Origin: Anaerolineae bacterium
GTDB lineage: Bacteria > Chloroflexota > Anaerolineae > Aggregatilineales > J027
Direction: 5' to 3'
DNA length: 64,000 nucleotides
Assembly: GCA_008933735.1 (NCBI GenBank)
Contig: WBUL01000010.1
Span: 62,001 to 126,000, forward strand
Shown here: piece after piece, positions 17,991-25,797 of the stretch
Layout: each line of letters opens with the position of its first letter
How positions within the stretch are numbered: the stretch's first letter is position 1
Position numbers and translations under genes: made by a program
Notes under the pieces: generated by a model
Told to the model about the DNA's origin: nothing
The model's database searches: none
The model's input: only the letters and a program-made list of their open reading frames with translations

Positions 17991-18020
17991 TTGCTAGCCA
18001 GTGGGGGTTTATCATAAAAT
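17991..18020 (+). promoter_or_regulatory. Promoter of the small-protein/ybaK operon, probably leaderless
   Basis: TTGCTA (17991-17996), 18-bp spacer, TAAAAT (18015-18020). The start codon at 18027 comes 6 nt later. Confidence 0.45.
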
Positions 18021-18026
18021 AAGGCT

Positions 18027-18251
18027 ATGCGAGGCTTATATGATAGACGCGGCGAGTGTTTTGGCTACGTTGTGGGCAGCAAAGTGTATGATCTGGAACA
18101 CCGACAGTCTGGGACACGAACGCCAAAGGAGATTCTGGATTTGACAGGTCAGCGTGTCTGGCATATTGACCGCGATGGCCTGTATGATGAACACTGGCAG
18201 TGTATCGGGTTTATAGGCAGCCCCGTTGAGGATAACCATGACTACAGATAG
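18027..18251 (+). CDS. Small beta-rich protein resembling the 4-fold beta flower fold
   Basis: A 74-residue protein with internal repeats: GLYDRRGECFGYVVGSKVYD at the start, then RVWHIDRDGLYDEHWQCIG with the same xYDxxxxxxGxxxG spacing. Repeats of YD...G.x.G are typical of the small 4-fold beta flower proteins, whose role is not known. It is the first gene of an operon with an unknown helical protein (13-bp overlap) and ybaK. Start choice rests on the only ATG; no strong ribosome-binding site, and a -10 box 6 nt upstream. Confidence 0.6.
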   Translation: MRGLYDRRGECFGYVVGSKVYDLEHRQSGTRTPKEILDLTGQRVWHIDRDGLYDEHWQCIGFIGSPVEDNHDYR

Positions 18252-18558
18252 AATGCGTGAGGAAAGAATAACCTGGCTGCGTGTCGAGTTTGCTGAGGCA
18301 ATCGAACACTGTGAACGCGGCGATATGACCCGTCGTGACCTGCATACCCACAGCACACAGCACACCACCCAGGAAGAAATCGATGCCCTTGGCGATGAAC
18401 TGCTGCGGTATGCGTTCTGGGCGATGCAGCATTATCTTCACCAACCCGCCTGCTGGGCCCCCACTGCGGAGGAAATGGCTTACCTCAAGCGCTGCCTGCG
18501 TGACGAAGATCTGTTTGACACCGACCAGGTAGAATTTTCGGTGCGGCATGGCAGTTAA
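18238..18558 (+). CDS. Unknown small helical protein between the beta-flower gene and ybaK
   Basis: A 106-residue, charged, mostly helical product (MTTDRMREERITWLRVEFAE at the start), with several His and Cys in the middle (DLHTHSTQHTT). No family recognised. ATG 18238 with GAGG 7 nt ahead is preferred to an upstream in-frame TTG at 18226. It overlaps the preceding gene by 14 bp and ybaK by 11 bp, which indicates translational coupling and a real gene. Confidence 0.65.
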   Translation: MTTDRMREERITWLRVEFAEAIEHCERGDMTRRDLHTHSTQHTTQEEIDALGDELLRYAFWAMQHYLHQPACWAPTAEEMAYLKRCLRDEDLFDTDQVEFSVRHGS

Positions 18559-19039
18559 AAAACTCAACTCGATGCGTCTGCTGGAACAGCACAACATTCC
18601 CTATGAGGTTATCGAGTTCCCTGACACGATTCATGATGCGCTTGAACTGGCTGAGGCGGTAGGGGTACCGCCTCATATGGTTTATAAAACCCTGGTGGTG
18701 GATACAGGCGACTCCAAAAAACCGCTGCTGGCTCTCATCGCCGCCCATCGCCGCCTTGATCTCAAAAAGCTGGCTGCCGCTGCTGGCTTTAAAAAACTCA
18801 CGATGGCCCCTCATGCCAGCGCCGAACAATGGACTGGTTTAAAAACTGGAGGCATTTCCCCGCTCGCGCTTGTGGCCAAAAACTGGAAGGTTTTCATTGA
18901 CCAGCCCGCCACCCAGCTTCAGCAGATCATGCTGAGCGCGGGGCAGCGTGGGGTGAATCTGCGCGTGCCTATCCAATCTTTGCTTCAGGTCCTAAAGCCC
19001 ACGATTGCGGAAATTTCTGACGACGGTGATGAGCAGTGA
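18548..19039 (+). CDS. ybaK: YbaK/EbsC-family Cys-tRNA(Pro) deacylase
   Basis: The 163-residue protein matches the YbaK/ProX editing family, which hydrolyses Cys (or Ala) wrongly attached to tRNA-Pro in trans. Visible features are VYKTLVV (the conserved Lys of YbaK), ALIAAHRRLDLKKLA, and GLKTGGISPLAL, the family's G-x-x-SP loop. Length is normal. It starts inside the end of the preceding gene and its TGA directly abuts the stop of the convergent glycosyltransferase, forming TGATCA. Confidence 0.9.
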   Translation: MAVKKLNSMRLLEQHNIPYEVIEFPDTIHDALELAEAVGVPPHMVYKTLVVDTGDSKKPLLALIAAHRRLDLKKLAAAAGFKKLTMAPHASAEQWTGLKTGGISPLALVAKNWKVFIDQPATQLQQIMLSAGQRGVNLRVPIQSLLQVLKPTIAEISDDGDEQ

Positions 19040-20590
19040 TCACTGTTTGACAGCTCGAACGCGCCACAGTTCCAGTTCGCGCCCCTCATGGGGACGCAGA
19101 AAGCGCTTTTCCAACTCCCATTCCAGCGGTAGAGCATCATAATTCGTTTCTAAACTGGGTTCCATCAAAATATATATCCAACTATGGGTCTCGGTTTGCT
19201 GCACAATATCCGCCAGCGTTTCCGGCGCCATCTGATGATCAATAAAGCTGTACTCTGCACAGGTCAGGTGGACGGGGCCAGGTTCTTCCATGTACAGGCG
19301 CAGCGAGTGGCACGAACCTAGAATACCATAAACTTCTGCTTTTCCACTGTGAATGCTCGGTTGGGCGTCGGTGGCTAAATATTCAACAGCTTCACGCTGC
19401 CCATAGCCCGACGTAGTGGACTGTATGTAACGCCAGCGATCCTGCTCCGGCAGGTCTAGATCTTCAGGTTTGGTGACAGCCTGCTGGAAAAAATAACCGC
19501 CCCAGGCCAGCCCATATACCAGGATCCCCACCATGATCGTCCGTTCAAGCGTAAAGCGGCGTTCGCTTTCCCGAATCTGAGCAGCAAGCGTATATAAACC
19601 GCCCGCCAGAATCAGCGTCAAAAAGGGAACGCCAATTTCCAGATAGCGGGAACGAGGAAATGATCCTGCCACCACTGCCGGACTCCAGGCCAGAATGAAC
19701 AGGACAATCAAAAAAACGCCCACTTTCCGCCGCCACATGAGCAGCGCCCCGGCACAAATCACTGTAAGTATCAATATAGGTGTCCAGAGATAAATCGCGG
19801 TCTGCTCAATCGCAATCCGCATATTATCTGCCAGATTTTCCACAAAATTCTGGTCTTCGTGGATGTTCAGCAGGTAATCATCAATAAACACAATCGGCTC
19901 GTCGTTAGCCTGACCGATCATGATGGGAATAAAAATCGGAATCCAGACCGCCGCCAGTATTCCGCCGATTATTAACAGAGGTTTGAGATAGCGCTGGCGC
20001 CAATGATGGTGATTTTCAAACAGCCATATTCCAACAAAAGGAGCCGCCATAAATCCGGCGGCGGTAAATTTCGCCAGAATCATTAACGTGAAGAGGATAC
20101 CTGCAACGATACTCATTTTGACTGTTGGATTCTTTATCCACAGCAGGCAGCACCAGATGGTGACCATACTTAACGCCAGTGTGAATGGATCAGCCAGCGC
20201 GAGACGGTCAAAAAAGATGGCAAAGGGTGACACAGCGTACAAGAACAGCGCCATGACCCCAACCGGAGAATCGAAAAGTTTTTTACCAAGCGCATAAATC
20301 CCCGCCCCACCGAGCAGGGTTGAGAGCGCCACCATGAGTCGGCTGACAAGCAGATAATCGACTCGCGGCACCTCAAAAAGGCCGAGATAGTAATACAGCA
20401 GCAGTTTTTTGGGAATCCAGGAGGTGTTGGTATTAAAATCCCATACCACTTCTGCCCGACGGATATGCAAACTCTCATCGGCGTAACCGGGTAGGGCCAG
20501 AATCTCATGCGTCCGCAGAAACAATTGCAGCAGCAGAACCACTACCGCTGCCCACTGCCACTTTTTCACTGGGCAGACTCCATTTCCCAT
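19040..20590 (-). CDS. GT39-like polyprenyl-phosphate-dependent glycosyltransferase, paralogue C
   Basis: A 516-residue GT-C membrane enzyme with about 10-11 membrane segments. The first outer loop carries ADESLHIRRAE with the acidic catalytic pair typical of ArnT/PMT enzymes. The second motif is FFDRLALADPF. The C-terminal outer domain has SGYGQREAVEYL and LGSCHSLRLYMEE. Such enzymes move a sugar from a lipid-phosphate carrier to an acceptor on the outer face of the membrane. Its start overlaps the end of the next paralogue by 25 bp. It is the last of three tandem copies downstream of a flippase-like gene. Confidence 0.85.
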   Translation of the reverse strand: MGNGVCPVKKWQWAAVVVLLLQLFLRTHEILALPGYADESLHIRRAEVVWDFNTNTSWIPKKLLLYYYLGLFEVPRVDYLLVSRLMVALSTLLGGAGIYALGKKLFDSPVGVMALFLYAVSPFAIFFDRLALADPFTLALSMVTIWCCLLWIKNPTVKMSIVAGILFTLMILAKFTAAGFMAAPFVGIWLFENHHHWRQRYLKPLLIIGGILAAVWIPIFIPIMIGQANDEPIVFIDDYLLNIHEDQNFVENLADNMRIAIEQTAIYLWTPILILTVICAGALLMWRRKVGVFLIVLFILAWSPAVVAGSFPRSRYLEIGVPFLTLILAGGLYTLAAQIRESERRFTLERTIMVGILVYGLAWGGYFFQQAVTKPEDLDLPEQDRWRYIQSTTSGYGQREAVEYLATDAQPSIHSGKAEVYGILGSCHSLRLYMEEPGPVHLTCAEYSFIDHQMAPETLADIVQQTETHSWIYILMEPSLETNYDALPLEWELEKRFLRPHEGRELELWRVRAVKQ

Positions 20591-22137
20591 ACCTCCACGA
20601 CCATGCCATCAAACGGACGGCCAAAACGGGCAATCACCCGATGATCTACGGTCAGTAAATCAAAATCCAGGATGTCCAGCTCCGGCTCGGCAAACACGTA
20701 CAGAACACCCTCCTGCTGCAAACGCTGTTCAATATGACGGGATACGTCCGGCATCAATTCACCTTCCCATCCAAAATTCGGACACTCCAGATTCACCGGG
20801 CCGTTTTCGTCGAGATAAAGACGCATCTGATGGCACGAACCCACCAGACCAATCACCGGGATTCTGCCGCTTCTGGTCGAGGGTTCAAGGTTTTTTGCCA
20901 GTTCTGCCGCATCCATCAGGGCGTAGCCAGAAGTAAAATTCTGAAAATACTCGTGACGATCCGTCTTAGGGAGCGTCATCTCACGCGGGTTTGTCCATGC
21001 AGCCGCAATGAATGGCTGTGCGAAAAACACAATCCACACACTGACGACGAGCCAGCTTCCCGCCCAGGATCGGAGAGATTTCCAGCGCTCAGGCAGTTTC
21101 TGAAACCCGATAATCAATACTCCCGCCATCACTATGAGTAGGGGTAAGATTCCAAGCTGAACGTAACGTGTGGAAAATCGCCCTGCCAGAAATATGACGA
21201 TGCTCCAGGGCAGAACAATGCAGCCCAACAAAAATAAAAAGGTGCGCGGGCGAACGCGAAATGTGATCAGCAGGCCCCCCAGGGTTAAAACCAGGCCCCC
21301 ATGCAGCACCCAGTTGACAGTTACAATGTCTTGAATATTATCAACGATTGTTTCCAGAGGAGAACGGGTGTTAATCAGAACGGGTTCCACCATGACCGCT
21401 CGCTCTGCTGCCGGGTTCGCATCCGGGCTGCGCTGGTAGGAAACCTCTTTATAAGCCACATAAGCAAAAAATGGCAGCAGCACCACACTAAATGTTACAT
21501 AACACACGATGAGCGTTGTTTTATAACGTTTCCATGCCACCCGCCAACCAAGACCGGAAAGCAAAAAGATCGCCAGGACAGGAACCACAATGTAAGGGGC
21601 GCCAATCAGTTTTGCCAGGGTGGTCAGCCCGCCAAGAAACCCCGTCAAAATACCCCATTCCCACTCTTCCGGGTGCCGTACCATCAGCAGCGAACCCCAT
21701 ACGGTCAACATCCCAAGCGCGGAAGCCAGCGGGTCAGAAAAAGCGAGCCGATCAAAAAAAATCATGAAGGGTGAAAACACAGCGATATACAGCGCCAGAA
21801 TCCCACCCCACGCGCTGAACAAACGCCGCGCAGCAGCATAAAGCCCCGCCAATCCCAGCAGCGAAAAGATCCCAACAACTGTCCTTCCAAGAAATATCCC
21901 ATGCAGTCGATCCGCGTTAAAAAGGCCAATCCAGTAATAGGTCAGCAGTTTTCCGGGTTTTAGAGAGATATTCAGGTCATCAAAACTCCAGGCGATCTCG
22001 GCACGCCGGATATGCAGGCTTTCATCGTTAAACGGCGGCAGCGCAGTGACGTTATGAATTCGAACGAATAACGCAATCAGCAGCAGAAGAACAATCAGCC
22101 AGCCTCGACTATTGGATGAACCAGGCATCGCTTTCAC
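20566..22137 (-). CDS. GT39-like polyprenyl-phosphate-dependent glycosyltransferase, paralogue B
   Basis: The 523-residue membrane protein shares every block with its two neighbours: NDESLHIRRAEIAW in the first outer loop, FFDRLAFSDPLAS, an AKLIGAP segment, and the C-terminal SGYALMDAAELAK and GLVGSCHQMRLYLDE. Divergence between the three is high outside these motifs, so the duplication is old. It overlaps the upstream copy by 29 bp and the downstream one by 25 bp. The sugar and acceptor are unknown. Confidence 0.85.
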   Translation of the reverse strand: MKAMPGSSNSRGWLIVLLLLIALFVRIHNVTALPPFNDESLHIRRAEIAWSFDDLNISLKPGKLLTYYWIGLFNADRLHGIFLGRTVVGIFSLLGLAGLYAAARRLFSAWGGILALYIAVFSPFMIFFDRLAFSDPLASALGMLTVWGSLLMVRHPEEWEWGILTGFLGGLTTLAKLIGAPYIVVPVLAIFLLSGLGWRVAWKRYKTTLIVCYVTFSVVLLPFFAYVAYKEVSYQRSPDANPAAERAVMVEPVLINTRSPLETIVDNIQDIVTVNWVLHGGLVLTLGGLLITFRVRPRTFLFLLGCIVLPWSIVIFLAGRFSTRYVQLGILPLLIVMAGVLIIGFQKLPERWKSLRSWAGSWLVVSVWIVFFAQPFIAAAWTNPREMTLPKTDRHEYFQNFTSGYALMDAAELAKNLEPSTRSGRIPVIGLVGSCHQMRLYLDENGPVNLECPNFGWEGELMPDVSRHIEQRLQQEGVLYVFAEPELDILDFDLLTVDHRVIARFGRPFDGMVVEVWEMESAQ

Positions 22138-23644
22138 CAGGGGTTACACGATACAGCCAGACCCGTATCCCATTATGGGGACGGGCATACGAAGCAAGAT
22201 ATTCTGGGGTCACATCCATACTGCGAAAATCGATGATGCCCGCGTCTTCAACCAGAAAATACCATTCGCCTGTTTCGGCAACCTGCTGCTCCCATCGGGC
22301 CATGACAGCGGGGATCATACTTTCGTCAAATTTAAAGTAGGGGCAGTTCAGATTCACTGGATGTTTTTCAGGAAAATACAGGCGTAAACTATGACAGTTT
22401 CCCACAAAACCAGTCAGGGGAATTTCGCCACCAATAGTTGGCAGGGCGAGAATATCCGACGCAGCATCGCGCAGACCATAACCAGAGGAGGTATGGCTGA
22501 AATATTCCCATTCGTCCTGCTTACTGAGCGAAAGGCGAGTAGGGTTTTCCCAGATATCCGAAATAAAATGCAGAGCAAAAACAAAAAACGCCAGCAGACC
22601 GATCCCTGCAAACAGATTCAGCAGTTTGACATGGGTTTTACTGCTGTCGTATCCCACCAGAAAAACCGCCGTAAAAATCAGCAAAAACGGAAAACCCAGT
22701 ACCAGATAGCGGGTGCTGGGAAACGCCGACACGACCAGGATAAATCCCCACACTGCTCCTGTGGTAAGCAGCAGATACAGTTTCTGATCGAAACGTGGGC
22801 TCATAAAAGAGGCGGCAAAAGCCAGCAAAAAAACCAGCGTCAGGGGCCCGATGAGCAGGCGCAGCGATTCGTTATAGGTTTCAATATTAAAGCCGATTTG
22901 CTCAACCCGGTTACGGTTCTCTGGGGTAAACAACCAGCTATCCACCACTTCCGGCTTTTCCTCCGGCGGGTCGATTTCCCGATAAAGCATATAACCTGCG
23001 AAAGGCAGCATTACCAACAGCGTGATGCTAAAACACATCAGCAAGGGTCTGAAGTACATTATATAAATTTGCCGGGCAGAAGCAGGACTCAACAGATAAA
23101 CCGCCAGTGGTGGCACAAGGACAAGTGGGACAGCCGTTAATTTCGCCAGCAGCGCCAATCCAAGCAGCAAACCCGTGATGATGCTGCGTTTGGGGGTAGG
23201 GTGGCGGGCAAAGAGAAGGCTTGCCCAAGCAAGACCAAGCGCAAACATCATTACAAACGGGTCGGACATAGCCAGGCGGTCAAAAAAAATGAGCAAAGGA
23301 GTAAATCCGTGAAGCCAGATCACGAATACTCCTTTCCAGTACGAGCGGGTAAGACTGTATGTGAGTGCAAATGATAACGCAGCGGCAAGCGGTGACATCA
23401 GGGCCAGAGCCTGCCGGGTTAACCACAGCGCGTTATGATCCTGGGGTGTAAAGAGGCCCAGATAGTAGTACAGCAGTAGCTTGGCGGGTAAAAAAGACGC
23501 CTTTTCATCGGTGAATTCGTAGACCACCTGCGCCCGCATGATGTGCAGACTTTCATCCACGAAAGCAGGCATCGCAAGGATGGCATGAGCACGAACGGCC
23601 CACACCACCCATAAACTCACGACGACAAGTATCAGACGCCGCAT
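22109..23644 (-). CDS. GT39-like polyprenyl-phosphate-dependent glycosyltransferase, paralogue A
   Basis: The 511-residue product starts at ATG 23644 (MRRLILVVVSLWVVWAVRAH). That base is also the last base of the preceding flippase gene, a TAATG overlap. A longer frame to 23740 exists but lies inside the flippase gene and lacks a hydrophobic start. Motifs are VDESLHIMRAQVV, FFDRLAMSDPF, AKLTAVP, SGYGLRDAASDIL and GFVGNCHSLRLYFPE, the same set as in the next two genes. Confidence 0.85.
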   Translation of the reverse strand: MRRLILVVVSLWVVWAVRAHAILAMPAFVDESLHIMRAQVVYEFTDEKASFLPAKLLLYYYLGLFTPQDHNALWLTRQALALMSPLAAALSFALTYSLTRSYWKGVFVIWLHGFTPLLIFFDRLAMSDPFVMMFALGLAWASLLFARHPTPKRSIITGLLLGLALLAKLTAVPLVLVPPLAVYLLSPASARQIYIMYFRPLLMCFSITLLVMLPFAGYMLYREIDPPEEKPEVVDSWLFTPENRNRVEQIGFNIETYNESLRLLIGPLTLVFLLAFAASFMSPRFDQKLYLLLTTGAVWGFILVVSAFPSTRYLVLGFPFLLIFTAVFLVGYDSSKTHVKLLNLFAGIGLLAFFVFALHFISDIWENPTRLSLSKQDEWEYFSHTSSGYGLRDAASDILALPTIGGEIPLTGFVGNCHSLRLYFPEKHPVNLNCPYFKFDESMIPAVMARWEQQVAETGEWYFLVEDAGIIDFRSMDVTPEYLASYARPHNGIRVWLYRVTPGESDAWFIQ

Positions 23645-24642
23645 TAAAGACGGGAACTGGGTTCGGTAGAGCGGCGGTGCTGCGAGGGATGCATCCCACG
23701 TTCCAGCAAAATCAAGCCGCCCAGCACCGCTTGAGTCCAACCTACAAAACGAATCAACAGCCCAATACTGAGGGCATTCGGTTCGCTGACACTAAGATAG
23801 CCAAGAAAGAAGACATATGCTCCCTCCTTAATCCCCAGCGATCCCGGAGTAAGAGGAATAATTTCCAGCGTTGAAATCAGCGCCACAATCGAGATAAACG
23901 CCAGGTAAGATACAGGTTCCGAGATCGCCAGCAGCACCACATAATAGGAGGTCATGCTAAAAAAGTTCGCCAGCAGCGAAAGGAGCACCATCTCGCCCAC
24001 AATACGCGGTTCGCCCAAATCACCCTGAAAGGCTTTGCTCAACCGCTCAACTTTGCGGGCAACGCCTCCCATCTTAAACTGCGTCATCAGCTTCACGAAG
24101 GTCGGCACAAACCAGCCAAAGTGCAAAATAACCAGTCCAGCAATACCTGCGATGGACAGCCCATATACCAACAGCGACATTTCAAACGGAATCCCGCCAG
24201 GACGCACGATGAGCAAAATCAGTGCAGCAGTTGTGACAACCGAAATCAAGCCGATGGCACGCTCAATCAGCACCGAAGAAACAGAATCCACAGCGCGGCC
24301 CGTATCCACCGAGCTTTCTGCCATCCGCATGGCATCTCCGCCAGCCGATGACCCCGGCAAGAACTGGCTGTAAAACGCACCAATCAGATAGGTACCGAAC
24401 AACCGCCCAAAGGTCGTTCCGACATGGTTCTTTCTCAATAACAGCATCCAGCGCCAGGTTTTAACGGCGGTGGCCGCCATGAGCAGCACCCACGCCGGGA
24501 AAATATACATCAGGTTAGCCCCGGCAAGTGTATCCAGGACATCCTGCATATCCACGAGTTCAAACAGGGCAACTAGCCCGACGATGCCCATCACCAGCCG
24601 TACCCAAGACCATACGGGTCTGATTTTGCTTTGCGTATTCAT
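23644..24642 (-). CDS. Flippase-like / LPG-synthase-TM family membrane protein
   Basis: A 332-residue protein with about eight membrane segments of the UPF0104 / lysylphosphatidylglycerol-synthase transmembrane family (AglD/flippase-like). Family marks are KTWRWMLLLRKN, FYSQFLPGSSAGGDAMRM and PLTPGSLGIKEGAYVFFLGYL. Members are linked to moving lipid-linked sugars across membranes or to lipid glycosylation. It is first in a four-gene operon with three GT39-like enzymes, which supports a surface glycan or glycolipid role. Confidence 0.88.
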   Translation of the reverse strand: MNTQSKIRPVWSWVRLVMGIVGLVALFELVDMQDVLDTLAGANLMYIFPAWVLLMAATAVKTWRWMLLLRKNHVGTTFGRLFGTYLIGAFYSQFLPGSSAGGDAMRMAESSVDTGRAVDSVSSVLIERAIGLISVVTTAALILLIVRPGGIPFEMSLLVYGLSIAGIAGLVILHFGWFVPTFVKLMTQFKMGGVARKVERLSKAFQGDLGEPRIVGEMVLLSLLANFFSMTSYYVVLLAISEPVSYLAFISIVALISTLEIIPLTPGSLGIKEGAYVFFLGYLSVSEPNALSIGLLIRFVGWTQAVLGGLILLERGMHPSQHRRSTEPSSRL

Positions 24643-24711
24643 GTCGTTGTTGTCTTTCTGCTACCGGGCAGGGATTATAGTCCCAACATGGCAGGTGGCA
24701 ACAGGGCATTT

Positions 24712-25665
24712 TTAACGATAGGCCCCGCTTTCCACTTCTTCCATCAACTGTGTTATCCCACTTGCCGATGTAATCTGCAAAAAATAGTTTCCAGTCGGTG
24801 CCCCATCACGACCGGTAATGACCAGTTTTAAAGTCTCATACTGCGATGGCGTATATTCAATCATCTGAGTATGCGGAAGATCTCCCAGCGTACCGTTCGC
24901 AACAACCCGATTCTGCTCGTTCCACAACTCCATCAGAGGAACGTTGGGCAGGGGGCGATTATACGGATCAATATTGCTCACATTGCTCAGAGCATCCAGT
25001 AATTCCTGCTCATTAAAACTCACCAGGTCTTTTGCAAAAACAATCACAATCAGAAGCGTATCATTAGGCCGCCCTCGGATGTTATAGGCGTGTGCTTCAC
25101 CCCGGAACAAGGTCCCATTCTGGATTTCGTTCAGCTCAGCAGTTTCATCCTGCACAATCGGGATGCGCTTGTCCTCCGGAACTTCCTCTTCAGCAATGCC
25201 AATACTATCTGCCTCAACCCAACCCAACGCTTCCTTATCCTTTGCCAGAAACCCCAGAATGTTTTTCCCCGTGATGGCATCGTAAACCGCCACCGCTGTA
25301 AAAAGAAAGCCTACAATTCCTAATAATCCGAGGAGATAGGACAGGGGAGAGGACTTTTTCTGTATCGAGGTGGTGCGGAGTTTCTGGGGTATCGTCGGCG
25401 GCGTTAGGGTTGCTGTCTGGCGATTCAGCCGATACAGCATTTCTTTGGCGGCAGCGTGATCAGGTTTGAGCGCCAGCACCTTGTTCAAAGCGATGTGTTT
25501 ATCCTTATCACTTTCCGCAGCGAAGACCGCCAGCCACCATGCATCGATGTTGTTTTTGTCTTCGCGCAGAATTTCAGCAAGTATCGGACGTGCTGTCACA
25601 AAATCTTTGATTTTAATGAGGCGATAAACTTCCTGTACTTTGTCGCGGGTCGCATCATCCATCAT
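24712..25665 (-). CDS. TPR-domain protein with one membrane anchor and an outer domain
   Basis: The 317-residue product has two TPR-like units at residues ~1-85 (YRLIKIKDFVTARPILAEIL, then HIALNKVLALKPDHAAAKEM). A basic linker, one membrane segment (~107-130) and a C-terminal outer domain (~170-315) with a beta-rich look (PYNRPLPNVPLMELW, LKLVITGRDGAPTGNYFLQI) follow. The outer part resembles the PPC/jelly-roll domains of secreted proteins. It lies 69 bp upstream of the flippase operon and may be its first gene. The architecture matches other TPR + TM proteins in this window. Confidence 0.75.
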   Translation of the reverse strand: MMDDATRDKVQEVYRLIKIKDFVTARPILAEILREDKNNIDAWWLAVFAAESDKDKHIALNKVLALKPDHAAAKEMLYRLNRQTATLTPPTIPQKLRTTSIQKKSSPLSYLLGLLGIVGFLFTAVAVYDAITGKNILGFLAKDKEALGWVEADSIGIAEEEVPEDKRIPIVQDETAELNEIQNGTLFRGEAHAYNIRGRPNDTLLIVIVFAKDLVSFNEQELLDALSNVSNIDPYNRPLPNVPLMELWNEQNRVVANGTLGDLPHTQMIEYTPSQYETLKLVITGRDGAPTGNYFLQITSASGITQLMEEVESGAYR

Positions 25666-25797
25666 AGAGACTCCACATTCCCCGTTATTCTATCATCTTT
25701 TCGATCCGAAGGTGAGAAAAATCCGTTCACATCCCTGTTGACACCAGGCTGAAAATGTAAAATCCTTATACGCTGTTTGGGCCGTTGAAGGACAATA

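Noticed and set aside
17047-18015. 322-codon antisense frame over the PPase-RidA gene
   Set aside because: The plus strand encodes two recognisable domains; the antisense frame is a by-product of codon bias.
22391-23140. 249-codon plus frame over a glycosyltransferase gene
   Set aside because: Opposite strand has clear GT39-like motifs; this product is Lys/Gln-rich with no motif.
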